DNA from: Neoroseomonas soli
GTDB lineage: Bacteria > Pseudomonadota > Alphaproteobacteria > Acetobacterales > Acetobacteraceae
Reading direction: 5' to 3'
NCBI RefSeq assembly: GCF_018129065.1
Contig: NZ_JAAEDM010000041.1
Span: 1-42,354, forward strand
Length of the DNA: 42,354 bases
Below, piece by piece: positions 25,962 through 33,988 of this stretch. Both the position numbers and the translations under genes were made by a program. A model generated the notes under the pieces. That model searched no databases. It was given only the letters and a program-made list of their open reading frames with translations, and had not been told where the DNA came from. Within the stretch, counting starts at the first letter, position 1; each line of letters starts with the position of its first letter.

Positions 25962-26023
25962 GGATCGGCTCTCCTCTGGTGGCCGATGTGCGGCGTTCCG
26001 CCGCTGCATGTCCCTGCGATGAT

Positions 26024-26043
26024 CGCTTCATGACAAAGCATGT
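26024..26043 (-). promoter_or_regulatory. Metal-regulon motif, copy 2 (before the beta-propeller gene)
   Basis: Read leftward it is ACATGCTTTGTCATGAAGCG, containing TGCTT, a 7-nt centre and AAGC(G), an imperfect palindrome. It ends 62 bp before the start codon of the propeller gene and points toward it. Together with copy 3 it makes a divergent pair in the 196-bp intergenic region. Confidence 0.7.
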
Positions 26044-26064
26044 CCCGAAGGAGTGCGGCGCGCC

Positions 26065-26085
26065 GCAATGCTTTGTCGTGAAACA
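26065..26085 (+). promoter_or_regulatory. Metal-regulon motif, copy 3 (before the HMA chaperone)
   Basis: CAATGCTTTGTCGTGAAACA, preceded by G, reads rightward and ends 72 bp before the GTG start of the HMA protein. It shares AATGCTTTGTC with copy 4 exactly. Confidence 0.7.
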
Positions 26086-26157
26086 GCCTTTGACCTTCCC
26101 ATCATGGGAAGCCGGACGCTTCTGCTCATCGGAACAACGGACCTCAAGGAGGATCAC

Positions 26158-26364
26158 GTGCTTCGCTTCCGGATCGCGAATATGGGCTGTGGCGGGTGCG
26201 CGAAGGGCGTCACGAGGGTTGTCCGGATCGTCGATCCGGACGCCCAGGTGACGTTCGACCTCCAGACGCGTGAGGTCAGCATCCAGGGCTGTGCCGCGGA
26301 CGCCGATCGGTTTGACCGCGAGCTGCGGTCTGCCGGCTGGAAGTCCGAACGCGTGCAGGGCTGA
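26158..26364 (+). CDS. Heavy-metal-associated (HMA) domain copper chaperone-like protein
   Basis: A 68-residue protein with ferredoxin-like HMA fold. GTG start with AAGGAGG 5 bp upstream. Strand [19 protein letters not shown] has the metal-binding CxxC (C11, C14), followed by [22 protein letters not shown] and the second helix and strand [17 protein letters not shown]. Such small HMA proteins carry Cu(I) to P-type ATPases or buffer it in the cytosol. The longer frame upstream (to 26053) has no Shine-Dalgarno and would include the operator; it is rejected. Confidence 0.9.
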   Translation: MLRFRIANMGCGGCAKGVTRVVRIVDPDAQVTFDLQTREVSIQGCAADADRFDRELRSAGWKSERVQG

Positions 26365-26376
26365 TCCGGCCCCACA

Positions 26377-26397
26377 GCAATGCTTTGTCACGAAGCA
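26377..26397 (+). promoter_or_regulatory. Metal-regulon motif, copy 4 (before DUF305)
   Basis: CAATGCTTTGTCACGAAGCA, preceded by G, carries the full palindrome TGCTT-N7-AAGCA. It ends 65 bp before the DUF305 start and begins 13 bp after the HMA stop, so DUF305 probably has its own promoter. Confidence 0.7.
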
Positions 26398-26462
26398 ACA
26401 ACACGGACGACGTAGCCTGCCATTACGCAACGCAGGACGATCCGAACAAGGGAAAGCCTTCG

Positions 26463-27020
26463 ATGTCTCGCTTGAAATCCACTCTCGTCCTCGCCGCCGC
26501 ACTGACCGCGGGCCTCGGCGCCGGCGCCCGGGCGCAGGACGCCGATCCGCATGGGCACGGCCAGCAGCCCCAGGCGCCCGCGCAGGCGGCGCCCAGTTCC
26601 GAACGGCAGGCGCAGCTTGGCGCAGGCATGATGATGTCGCCGCAGCAGATGCAAGACTCCCATCGGCAGTTGATGCAAGGCGGTGCGACCATGCCGATGG
26701 GCCGGGGCGGGCCTGGGCAGATGCATGGCAGCCATGGCGTGGCGGCGCCTGGCGCCCAGCGCGCCGCCTCGACCACGGCCTTCATGGAGGCCAACGCGAA
26801 GATGCATCGCGACATGGCCATCACCTACAGCGGCAATGCGGACCGCGACTTCGCTGCCGGCATGATCCCGCACCACCGGGGTGCGATCGACATGGCACGC
26901 ATCGCCCTTGAGTATGGCCAGGACCCGGAAGTGCGGGCGCTGGCGCAGGCCGTCATCACCGCGCAGGAAGCCGAGATCACGCAACTTCGCAGCATCCTCG
27001 CACGCCTGCCGGCGCACTGA
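26463..27020 (+). CDS. DUF305 domain-containing exported protein
   Basis: A 185-residue protein with a signal peptide ([24 protein letters not shown]) and a His/Gln/Met-rich linker ([16 protein letters not shown], then [17 protein letters not shown] and [16 protein letters not shown]). The C-terminal DUF305 four-helix domain has [41 protein letters not shown] and [13 protein letters not shown]. The HH pair and the surrounding Met and Asp are the usual metal-binding candidates of this family. DUF305 proteins are common in copper resistance islands. ATG at 26463 is placed after AAGGGAAA. Confidence 0.9.
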   Translation: MSRLKSTLVLAAALTAGLGAGARAQDADPHGHGQQPQAPAQAAPSSERQAQLGAGMMMSPQQMQDSHRQLMQGGATMPMGRGGPGQMHGSHGVAAPGAQRAASTTAFMEANAKMHRDMAITYSGNADRDFAAGMIPHHRGAIDMARIALEYGQDPEVRALAQAVITAQEAEITQLRSILARLPAH

Positions 27021-27032
27021 CGCTCATGTTCA

Positions 27033-27054
27033 GCGAGCCCGGGATCGGGCTCGC
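27033..27054 (+). terminator. Terminator-like hairpin after DUF305
   Basis: GCGAGCCC (27033-27040) pairs with GGGCTCGC (27047-27054); an extra inner G-C pair leaves a 4-nt loop. It is followed by CTTCTC and sits 13 bp after the DUF305 stop. Confidence 0.55.
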
Positions 27055-27080
27055 CTTCTCGGTACGGCTGAGAGAGGACG

Positions 27081-27554
27081 ATGACGATGAGCAGCACCGA
27101 ACACGGCCCTCTGGCCGATACGATGTGGCGGTTGACTGAACTCATGCCCTGGTTCGCCGCCATTGAGGCGGGCGATCCGGCCAACCGCCAGGCCGTGGGA
27201 GCCATCGCGTTGCGCCGGCTTCAGGACGATCGGCAAGGCGCGATCACAGCCCAACTCGCGATGACGCGCAGCGCAATGGAGCACGCGACGCAGGCGGCCT
27301 CGCGCCTCGCCACTGCGCGCAATCCGATGGATGCCGCGGTTGCCCAGGCCGTCATCGGCCTGGCACTGGCGGAGTTCGCCGCGGCGCCCACGCGAGCCTG
27401 GCTGGAGATGATTTCCAGGCTGCACGCCTGCTGCATGACCATGGCGAGCGAATCTCCCGACAACTCTCCTCCGTCAAGCGAGGCAGAGGCAGAGAGCCCG
27501 GCCACGCGAGCCAGGACCCGGGCTGCCGCTCCGCCCACGTCCGAGGTGACGTAG
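27081..27554 (+). CDS. Hypothetical alpha-helical protein (faintly phasin-like)
   Basis: A 157-residue protein (ATG at 27081; a second in-frame ATG at 27087) behind GAGAGAGGAC. The first 120 residues are predicted helices rich in Ala, Met and Gln (AITAQLAMTRSAMEHATQAASRLA and VGAIALRRLQDD), and the last 40 are disordered and acidic/Ser/Pro-rich. The pattern AAPTRAWLEMISRLHACC is reminiscent of phasin-type helices, but I cannot assign it to a family with confidence. It lies between DUF305 and DUF2933 within the copper island. No signal peptide, so probably cytosolic. Confidence 0.55.
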   Translation: MTMSSTEHGPLADTMWRLTELMPWFAAIEAGDPANRQAVGAIALRRLQDDRQGAITAQLAMTRSAMEHATQAASRLATARNPMDAAVAQAVIGLALAEFAAAPTRAWLEMISRLHACCMTMASESPDNSPPSSEAEAESPATRARTRAAAPPTSEVT

Positions 27555-27613
27555 CGCGCCGGCCACGCCGCCTGGGACCCAAAGAGCCGGTAACCCTCAA
27601 AGGAGCAGACAAC

Positions 27614-27868
27614 ATGTCTGGCCATGCCCATCATCAGGCTGGCCCTTCGCCGGAACAGAGCTTCTGGCGGAGCCGCAGCGGCCTCGTCTTCATCGCCTTT
27701 GCTGTCGTCGCGGCGGTCTACCTGCTGTTCGAGCACACCGCGCACGTCGTCCAATACCTGCCGTTCGGCATCGTGCTGCTCTGTCCGCTGATGCACATGT
27801 TCATGCACGGTGGACACGGCGGGCACGGCGGTGGAAGTGGCGGCGCGCGGATCGGAGGCCAGACATGA
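27614..27868 (+). CDS. DUF2933 domain-containing small membrane protein
   Basis: An 84-residue protein: a His-bearing N-terminus (MSGHAHHQAG), two hydrophobic helices (GLVFIAFAVVAAVYLLFEHTAH and VVQYLPFGIVLLCPLMHMFMH), and a Gly/His-rich tail (HGGHGGHGGGSGG). The HTAHVVQYLPFGIVLLCPLMH core is the DUF2933 signature. ATG follows AAAGGAGCAG. Such proteins are found almost only in heavy-metal islands with an ICMT-like methyltransferase next to them, as here (overlap ATGA). The His/Met-rich tail suggests metal binding; the function is not known. Confidence 0.88.
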   Translation: MSGHAHHQAGPSPEQSFWRSRSGLVFIAFAVVAAVYLLFEHTAHVVQYLPFGIVLLCPLMHMFMHGGHGGHGGGSGGARIGGQT

Positions 27869-28524
27869 GCGGCATGCAGGGCTACGGCTTCTGGGTGTTC
27901 GCCGCAGCGAACGCCGCGCTCTTCATCGCCTTCGCCTACAGCTTCGCGCGCCCCCTGAACGCGCGTGACTGGCGCAGCTTCGGGGCGTTCTCGGCCTTCA
28001 TCGTCGCGCTCTTCGCCGAGATGTACGGCTTCCCGCTGACCATCTATCTGCTCTCCGGCTGGCTGCAGACGCGCTGGCCGGGCGTGAATTGGTTCAGCCA
28101 CGACGCGGGCCACCTGCCGGAGATGATGCTCGGGCTTGGCGTCAACCCGCACTTCGGGCCCTTCCACCTGCTGAGCACGGTCTTCATCATCGGCGGCTTC
28201 TGGCTGGTGGCGGCGGCCTGGCCGGTGCTGTTCCGCGCGGTGCGCGCCGGGCGACTTGCGACGACCGGGCCTTATGCGTGGCTGCGGCACCCGCAATATG
28301 CGGGCTTCATCCTCATCATGACCGGCTTCCTGTTCCAGTGGCCGACCCTGGTGACCCTCGTGATGTATCCGGTGCTGGTCGCGATGTACGTGCGCCTCGC
28401 CCGCCGCGAGGAGCGCGAGGCCGCAGAACGGTTCGGCCCGGAATACGCGGCGTGGCAGGCACGGGTTCCGGGCTGGTTCCCGCACCTCGGCGGAGGGGCC
28501 TCCGGTGCCGCGCGGCCGTCATGA
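27865..28524 (+). CDS. Isoprenylcysteine carboxyl methyltransferase-family (ICMT-like) membrane protein
   Basis: A 219-residue multi-pass protein. Segments around [46 protein letters not shown] and [22 protein letters not shown] precede the ICMT/PEMT core: [21 protein letters not shown], and [19 protein letters not shown]. The RHPQYxxF block binds SAM in this superfamily. The substrate in bacterial metal islands is unknown. It overlaps DUF2933 and the CopB-type ATPase by 4 bp on each side (ATGA). Confidence 0.88.
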   Translation: MSGMQGYGFWVFAAANAALFIAFAYSFARPLNARDWRSFGAFSAFIVALFAEMYGFPLTIYLLSGWLQTRWPGVNWFSHDAGHLPEMMLGLGVNPHFGPFHLLSTVFIIGGFWLVAAAWPVLFRAVRAGRLATTGPYAWLRHPQYAGFILIMTGFLFQWPTLVTLVMYPVLVAMYVRLARREEREAAERFGPEYAAWQARVPGWFPHLGGGASGAARPS

Positions 28525-30713
28525 GCACCGACGGCGACCCGAGAGCCCACAGACAAGGGCATGAACGCATGACCGTCGAGCACCATCATGGCCATCACCA
28601 CCATCCTGACCACGCCCCGGGCGCAACGGCGATGTCCACCCCGTCGGAGGGTGCGCAGGCCGGGCACGGTGATGCAGGCCATGGTCATGCGGGCCATGAC
28701 CACGGCGCCATGGTGGCCGAATTTCGCCGACGCTTCTGGATCTGCCTGCCGCTGACCATTGGGGTCGTGCTGCTGTCGCGGCACATTCAGATGCTGCTTG
28801 GCCTGCCGGAGTGGCTCAACTTCCCGGGCGGCGCGTTCGTCGAGGCCGGTCTCGCCAGCGTCGTGTTCTTCTATGGCGGCTGGCCCTTCATCACCGGCCT
28901 CGCGGACGAAGTGCGCCGCGGCAAGCCGGGGATGATGACACTGGTCAGCCTCGCGATCGTCTCGGCCTATATCTACTCGCTCGCGGTGCTCGCCGGCCTC
29001 GCCGGGGAAGTCTTCTTCTGGGAGACCGCGACGCTCATCCTGGTCATGCTGCTCGGCCACTGGTTGGAAGCGAAGTCCGTGCTGGGCGCCTCCGGCGCGT
29101 TGCAGGCTCTGGTGCGGCTGATGCCGTCAACGGCGACGCGCCTGGGCGCCAATGGCGCGCAGGAGGAAGTGCCCATCGCCGCGCTGAAGGCCGACGACCT
29201 TGTCCTGGTGCGTCCCGGCGCGAAGATCCCGACCGACGGCACCGTCACGGAAGGCAGCTCGTCCGTGGACGAAAGCATGCTCACGGGTGAGTCCCGACCG
29301 GTCGAGAAGGCCGCCGGTGACCGTGTCGTCGGCGGCGCGGTAAATGGTGAAGGCGCGTTGACGGTGCGGATCGACCGCACCGGCGGCGAGACCTACCTGG
29401 CGCAGGTCATCCGCCTTGTCGAGCAGGCGCAGGCGACGCGGTCCCGTACCCAGGATCTCGCCAACCGGGCCGCCGGCATCCTGACCTGGGTGGCGATCGG
29501 CGTGGGCGGCGGCACCTTCGCGGTTTGGCTGCTGCTCGACGCACCGCTCGCCTTTGCGTTGGAGCGGATGGTCACCGTGATGGTCATCTCCTGTCCGCAT
29601 GCGCTGGGGCTTGCCGTGCCGCTGGTCGTTGCCGTCAGCACCGAACTGACTGCGCGGAACGGGCTGCTGATCCGCGATCGCGCTGCCTTCGAGCGCGCGC
29701 GCAGCCTGCAGGCCGTGGTCTTCGATAAGACGGGCACGCTGACCGAAGGCCGCTTCGGCGTCGCCTCGGTCGTGCCGCTCGGCGCCGGGATGGACGAGGT
29801 GGAGGTGCTGCGCCTCGCTGCAGGGCTCGAGGCGTTCTCCGAGCATCCGATCGCCCAGGGCATCCTGCGTGGCGCGGACGAACGCGGCATCGCCCTGCCG
29901 GCGGCCACTGACTTCCGCAATCTCCCCGGCGAGGGCGCCCGCGCCACGATCGATGGGCGCACGGTCGAGGTGGTCAGCCCCGGCACGCTGCGCCGGCGTG
30001 GCATCGATGTCACGGACGGCCGTGTTGCGGCCGAGCACCTGGCCGGGCGCACCGTGGTCTTCGTGGTGGTCGACGGCACTGTCGTCGGTGCCGTGGCGCT
30101 GGCGGACGTGGTGCGGCCGGAGAGCCGCGAGGCGGTTCGCCAGCTCCAGGCGCTCGGCCTGCGCTGCATGATGCTGACCGGCGATGCCAAGCCCGTCGCC
30201 GAGCAGGTCGGCCGAGAACTCGGCCTTGATGAGGTGCGCGCCGAAGTGCTGCCGCACCAGAAGGCTGAGGCGGTGCAGGCCATCCAGGCGAAGGGCCTGA
30301 CGGTCGCCATGGTCGGCGACGGCGTGAACGACGCGCCGGCCCTCGCGCAATCGGACTTGGGCATCGCCATCGGGGCCGGCACGGATGTCGCGGCGGAGGC
30401 GGCCGACATTGTCCTGGTCAGGAATGACCCGCGGGACGTGGTGGCCATCCTGGCGCTCGCCCGGGCGACCTACGCGAAGATGGCGCAGAATCTGGTCTGG
30501 GCGACGGGCTACAACGTCATTGCCATTCCGCTCGCCGCCGGCGTGGGCATCCCCTGGGGTGTGCTGCTAACCCCGGCGGCGGGGGCGGCATTGATGTCGC
30601 TTTCCACTGTGGTCGTCGCGCTGAATGCGCGGCTTCTCGGTCGGCAGGGCGAGCATCAGCTCGCCGCCCTGCGGCAGGATATCGCGCGGCGACACGCCGA
30701 GGCGGCCGCATGA
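28521..30713 (+). CDS. copB: Copper-translocating P1B-type ATPase, CopB group
   Basis: A 730-residue inner-membrane pump. Instead of HMA domains it has a His-rich N-terminus ([12 protein letters not shown], later [15 protein letters not shown]). Helix 6 has the CPH motif ([14 protein letters not shown]358), helices 7-8 have NLVWATGYN and [13 protein letters not shown], which together define the P1B-3 CopB group rather than CopA (CPC). Catalytic features: phosphorylated D402 in [14 protein letters not shown] in the actuator domain, HP in SEHPIAQGI, and [16 protein letters not shown]. CopB pumps export Cu(II)/Cu(I) or Ag. The ATG at 28521 overlaps the methyltransferase stop. A second in-frame ATG at 28569 (MTVEHHHG, after AAGGG) is the alternative. 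Confidence 0.93.
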   Translation: MSTDGDPRAHRQGHERMTVEHHHGHHHHPDHAPGATAMSTPSEGAQAGHGDAGHGHAGHDHGAMVAEFRRRFWICLPLTIGVVLLSRHIQMLLGLPEWLNFPGGAFVEAGLASVVFFYGGWPFITGLADEVRRGKPGMMTLVSLAIVSAYIYSLAVLAGLAGEVFFWETATLILVMLLGHWLEAKSVLGASGALQALVRLMPSTATRLGANGAQEEVPIAALKADDLVLVRPGAKIPTDGTVTEGSSSVDESMLTGESRPVEKAAGDRVVGGAVNGEGALTVRIDRTGGETYLAQVIRLVEQAQATRSRTQDLANRAAGILTWVAIGVGGGTFAVWLLLDAPLAFALERMVTVMVISCPHALGLAVPLVVAVSTELTARNGLLIRDRAAFERARSLQAVVFDKTGTLTEGRFGVASVVPLGAGMDEVEVLRLAAGLEAFSEHPIAQGILRGADERGIALPAATDFRNLPGEGARATIDGRTVEVVSPGTLRRRGIDVTDGRVAAEHLAGRTVVFVVVDGTVVGAVALADVVRPESREAVRQLQALGLRCMMLTGDAKPVAEQVGRELGLDEVRAEVLPHQKAEAVQAIQAKGLTVAMVGDGVNDAPALAQSDLGIAIGAGTDVAAEAADIVLVRNDPRDVVAILALARATYAKMAQNLVWATGYNVIAIPLAAGVGIPWGVLLTPAAGAALMSLSTVVVALNARLLGRQGEHQLAALRQDIARRHAEAAA

Positions 30714-30897
30714 GGCGGGACGCACGAGATAACCGGACGGTGTCACGAGCGCGGTTGCAGGCCATGACCCGCTGCTGCGTGACGCGGTGGCTGCGATCGG
30801 CGGCCGGGATGCTCGACGACTCTGATCATTTGCTTGGCCGGCTCTGCCTGCCCCATGCCGGGGTAAGCCAGCGCGGCCGGATCGAAGGAGGAGTTCC

Positions 30898-31797
30898 ATG
30901 TCCGCACGCATGATCCGAGGTGGTGCCGCGGTGGCGGCACTGCTGCTTGCCTGGCCGGCAATGGCGCAGCAGGCGCCCGCGTCGGACCCGCACCATCCTG
31001 CGGACGCCGCGGCTGCCCCTGGAGCACCGGCGACGCCCGCCCCATCGGCCGCGGCGCCTGCCGCACCGCGCCCCGGTGGCGGCATGGGCATGATGGGCAT
31101 GATGGGTGGCGGCCAGGGCGGCATGCCGATGATGATGATGGGGGGCGGCGAGGGGCGGCCCGGCATGGACATGATGCGCCATCACCGCGGCTACGGCTCG
31201 CCGATGAACGTCATCATCAATGTCGGCCCTGGCATCCAGGTCGACGTCGAGGATGACGACGGCCGCCGTGGCATGGGCCGGCGTGGCATGATGCGCGACG
31301 GAATGCCCGGCATGATGCGCGACGGGATGCCTGGCGTGATGGGCGGCGGCATCCCCATGCGGGAGATGCCCGATGGGCCGGGCGCCGGCATGGGGCCGGG
31401 CGGACCGATGGCCGAGCAACTGCACGACCTGCTCGCCGAGCGCTTCGAGGGCGGGTTGGCCTTCCTGCGCACGGAGCTGCGCATCAGGCCCGACCAGGAG
31501 GCGGCGTGGAATGCCTTCGCCACCCGCATCCGGGAGGCGGCGACCAAGTTCCGCACTGCGCGGGAGCGCATACCGGTCCCCGCCGCCGGTGCCGGGCTCG
31601 ACCAGCGGCTCGCGGTCCAGGAGGCGCGTCTGTCGGCCGAGCTTGAACGCGCCCGCGCCTGTCGCGAAGCGGCCAGTACCCTGCTGCCGGCTCTGGACGA
31701 CGGCCAGCGCCGCACCGTCGAGGCGCTGTCCTGGCTGATCCTGCCCGGTGGTGGCCCCGGGCCCATGGCGCGGGGGATGGGTGGCCCTGCCCGCTGA
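30898..31797 (+). CDS. Met-rich periplasmic protein with Spy/CpxP-like C-terminal domain
   Basis: A 299-residue exported protein after AGGAGG. Signal MSARMIRGGAAVAALLLAWPAMA. A low-complexity middle (Ala/Pro, then Gly/Met with GMGMMGMMGGGQGG, MPMMMMGGGEG, and repeats of GMMRDGMP) contains tens of methionines and several His, a likely soft-metal sponge. From about 160 the C-terminal part is helical and resembles the LTXXQ/CpxP-Spy family (RTELRIRPDQEAAWNAFATRI, RACREAASTLLPALDDGQRRTVEALSW). CpxP/Spy proteins act as periplasmic chaperones or metal-stress sensors. It is the last gene of the copper island, 184 bp after copB; that gap contains no gene I can support. Confidence 0.8.
   Translation: MSARMIRGGAAVAALLLAWPAMAQQAPASDPHHPADAAAAPGAPATPAPSAAAPAAPRPGGGMGMMGMMGGGQGGMPMMMMGGGEGRPGMDMMRHHRGYGSPMNVIINVGPGIQVDVEDDDGRRGMGRRGMMRDGMPGMMRDGMPGVMGGGIPMREMPDGPGAGMGPGGPMAEQLHDLLAERFEGGLAFLRTELRIRPDQEAAWNAFATRIREAATKFRTARERIPVPAAGAGLDQRLAVQEARLSAELERARACREAASTLLPALDDGQRRTVEALSWLILPGGGPGPMARGMGGPAR
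31285..31332 (+). repeat. 24-bp tandem repeat in the Met-rich gene
   Basis: Two adjacent 24-bp units (31285-31308, 31309-31332) differ at only two positions and encode GMMRDGMP twice. A shorter partial copy (GVMGGG) follows. The repeat keeps the reading frame and can expand or contract the Met-rich part. Confidence 0.7.
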
Positions 31798-31805
31798 GAC
31801 GCGCC

Positions 31806-31836
31806 GCTGGCGGCGGGCGCATGCCCCGCCGCCAGC
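31806..31836 (+). terminator. Strong hairpin at the end of the copper island
   Basis: GCTGGCGGCGGG (31806-31817) and its exact complement (31825-31836) make a 12-bp stem with a 7-nt loop, 8 bp after the last stop of the copper genes. C/T-rich sequence (CGCTTCCCTCC) follows but no true T-run. Confidence 0.65.
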
Positions 31837-32128
31837 CGCTTCCCTCCAACAGGGACAATGGTCGATGCATGCTTCGGCAGTGGAGCCGACGCGGCGTGCC
31901 TCGGAGCCGCAAGCGTTCCCAGGGCTTGGCGATGCCAGGGCCTACGGCATGGATGCCTGGAAGCGATGCGCCTGGTCGGCAGGCTGACGGGCGGCATCTG
32001 GCCGGTGCGGGCGACGGAAGCGGGGAGGATCAGGAGTTGATGTCCCAGTGTGAGGGACGGTGGGTCGGTTCGGCGGACGCCATCGTCACAAGAACACATC
32101 GCTTCGAAGCGAGGAGAGGAGGTGGCCC
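31837..32128 (+). other. Gene-free stretch before PPK2
   Basis: I see no convincing gene here; open frames on both strands lack start signals and family features. Close to its end lies a 12-bp palindrome CGCTTCGAAGCG (32100-32111), directly before the AGGAGAGGAGG ribosome site of the PPK2 gene. It could be part of a leader hairpin. Confidence 0.4.
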
Positions 32129-32935
32129 ATGAAACGGCGGGTGCCCGAAAGTAAACTAACGCCGTCTGCAGACCGCATGGCAAAGAAAGAATACGAGATG
32201 CGGCTGCACAAGATGCAGATCGAACTTGTGAAGCTGCAGAGGCACTTCATTACATGCGACGATAAGATACTTGTCCTGATCGAGGGGCGCGATGCGGCGG
32301 GAAAGGACGGTGTCATCAAACGCATAGTGCAGCATCTGAGCCCACGAGAGACGCGCGTAGTCGCCCTTGGCAAACCCTCGGAGCGAGATCAATCGAGTTG
32401 GTACTTCCAGCGCTTCACGGGACATCTTCCAACTGCGAGGGAGTTCGTTCTGTTCAATAGGAGCTGGTACAATCGTGCCGGGGTGGAGAAGGTGATGGGC
32501 TTCGCCACGGAAGAGCAGCACGAAGAATTCATGGATACCGTCATCGAATTTGAGCGTATGCTCGTGAAAGCGGGAATTAAATTGATCAAATACTATCTCG
32601 ATATAAGCCGTGACGAGCAGAAGAGGCGTCTGGCGGATCGGCGACGCGACCCGTTGAAGCAATGGAAGATCAGCCCGATCGACGAAACGGCCCTGAAGCA
32701 TTGGGATGCCTACAGTGACGCCAGAAACGAGATGCTGGCGCGCACCCACAATCCAACAACACCATGGACTATCGTGAAGGCCGATGAGAAGCGGTCTGCT
32801 AGACTGAATTTGATCGCAAATCTTCTTCAGAGACTGCATTATGCCGACAAGGATTCTTCGGCAATTATTTCTAATTCCGATATCGTATTTAATTATCAGA
32901 GTTCAGGTCTCGGAGTCGCAACGCTTGCGCCTTGA
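32129..32935 (+). CDS. ppk2: Polyphosphate kinase 2 (PPK2) family protein
   Basis: A 268-residue cytosolic kinase. Walker A is LIEGRDAAGKDGVIKRI (about 50-66), Walker B-like is FNRSWYNRAGVEKVMGF, and the lid is RLADRRRDPLKQWKISPIDE, all classical PPK2 (class I-type) features. PPK2 enzymes convert polyphosphate and ADP or GDP to ATP/GTP or the reverse. Length is typical. ATG at 32129 follows GAGGAGG. The last 120 bp are distinctly AT-rich (for example GACAAGGATTCTTCGGCAAT and CGTATTTAATTATCAG), unlike the neighbours, and the whole gene uses more A/T-ending codons. This suggests horizontal acquisition separate from the copper genes. Polyphosphate metabolism can contribute to metal tolerance, but the link here is only positional. 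Confidence 0.92.
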   Translation: MKRRVPESKLTPSADRMAKKEYEMRLHKMQIELVKLQRHFITCDDKILVLIEGRDAAGKDGVIKRIVQHLSPRETRVVALGKPSERDQSSWYFQRFTGHLPTAREFVLFNRSWYNRAGVEKVMGFATEEQHEEFMDTVIEFERMLVKAGIKLIKYYLDISRDEQKRRLADRRRDPLKQWKISPIDETALKHWDAYSDARNEMLARTHNPTTPWTIVKADEKRSARLNLIANLLQRLHYADKDSSAIISNSDIVFNYQSSGLGVATLAP

Positions 32936-33048
32936 GCACGCGGATCGTGTTGGTGGCGCTCCGCATCGTCGGGCTTGCTGATAACGCCGACCGAACGGTT
33001 CCGGAGCCGGGCCTCCACGGCAGCCCCTCCAGCCGGATTGCAATAGCC

Positions 33049-33060
33049 TACCCCCCTATA
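33049..33060 (+). promoter_or_regulatory. Putative CsoR/RcnR-family operator
   Basis: TACCCCCCTATA, a C6/G6 tract with TA-rich flanks, lies 13 bp before the repressor start. G/C tracts flanked by AT-rich half-sites are the recognised operators of RcnR, DmeR and CsoR-type repressors, so autoregulation is likely. Confidence 0.55.
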
Positions 33061-33073
33061 CCAAGTGTCGCCC

Positions 33074-33427
33074 ATGACCCACACCATCCGCGAGAAGCAG
33101 AAGCTCCTGGCCCGGGTGCGTCGGATCCGCGGGCAGGGCGAGGCGATCGAGCGCGCGCTCGAGGCTGAGGCTGGCTGCGAGCGGGTGATGCACCTCCTCG
33201 CCGGCACCCGTGCTGCCATGGGCGGGCTGATGGCCGAGGTGGTCGAGGACCACGTCCGCACGCACCTCGTCGACCCCGAGAACCGCTTCCACCGCCGCGG
33301 ATGCCGACGACACGGGATTTCCGTTAGCCGGAGCAAAAGCCTTCCCTCCATTCCAACGGCTGCCGGGTGTGCGGCTCACGAAGAAGGTACTGGCCTCTCC
33401 GTGCTCAGGGATTCAGCGTTGGCGTAG
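33074..33427 (+). CDS. RcnR/DmeR/FrmR (CsoR)-family metal-responsive repressor with altered C-terminus
   Basis: The first about 68 residues are a normal DUF156 helical repressor: MTHTIREKQKLLARVRRIRG, EAGCERVMHLLAGTRAAMGG, LMAEVVEDHVRTHLVDPE. Residues H3, C35, H60 and H64 are all present, the full Ni/Co ligand set known for RcnR. From about residue 69 the expected short final helix is replaced by some 49 unrelated residues (RGCRRHGISVSRSKSLPS and on), ending at 33427, so total length is 117 instead of about 90. Either the tail results from a frameshift or junction, or it is new. The expected metal exporter (RcnA/DmeF) is not next to it. The GTG at 33065 is a less likely start. Confidence 0.7.
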   Translation: MTHTIREKQKLLARVRRIRGQGEAIERALEAEAGCERVMHLLAGTRAAMGGLMAEVVEDHVRTHLVDPENRFHRRGCRRHGISVSRSKSLPSIPTAAGCAAHEEGTGLSVLRDSALA

Positions 33428-33539
33428 GTTCTCGAATCGGGAGGCGCTGGTGAGCAGAGCCACATGCAAGGCGGGCCGAAAGCGGCGATCGCGTCCTCCG
33501 CACGGTGTCGGTAGTCAACGCAAGCTGAAGTCAACGGGC

Positions 33540-33860
33540 ATGTCCGCTGCGCTGACGGAGGCGAAGGACGCCGAGATTGCACGCTTGGCTCGGGACCTGG
33601 CCGAAACGCAAGCGAGGCTGCGGGAGATCGAAGAGAGAGGCACCGAGGTCTACACGGCACGGAAGATTGAATCCCTGCTGGAGGCGGCGCAGATCGCGCG
33701 CGGACAGGCCTTCGACGCGTCGCTCGCCCGAAACCGGGCAGAGGGTCAATTGCGCGCCCTCGAGAGGGCGATCGTGGAGGTGCGCGGGCCTTACGGGTGG
33801 TTCCTGCGTCGTGCTGCGCGACGCGTGCTGGCACAGACCTCTACCCAGCACGAGAACTGA
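33540..33860 (+). CDS. Hypothetical coiled-coil protein
   Basis: About 106 residues from ATG 33540. A heptad-rich helix runs from AEIARLARDLAETQARLREIEE through ARKIESLLEAAQIARG and RNRAEGQLRALERAIVEVRG, then a short basic end (WFLRRAARRVLA). The composition is coding-like with regular charge periodicity, but there is no family I recognise and no strong ribosome site. It could be a real small gene or a fragment of a longer coiled-coil gene disrupted in this scrambled region. The frame is open to 33369, but that part does not look like protein. Confidence 0.45.
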   Translation: MSAALTEAKDAEIARLARDLAETQARLREIEERGTEVYTARKIESLLEAAQIARGQAFDASLARNRAEGQLRALERAIVEVRGPYGWFLRRAARRVLAQTSTQHEN

Positions 33861-33988
33861 CGGACCCGGAGTGTGCGCCGGGCCCGACAGGGCGATGGCG
33901 CATATCGGCTCGTCGAAGACGATCGCGGATGCATCGGAGGCCGCGGCGAGGTCAGTGGCACCGCAGTCTTTGAGGCGGTGCCACGAAT

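Noticed and set aside
26361-26390. TGATCC right after the HMA gene as an ECF promoter
   Set aside because: The sequence 16 nt downstream is TTTGTC, with no CGT core; it overlaps the metal motif by chance.
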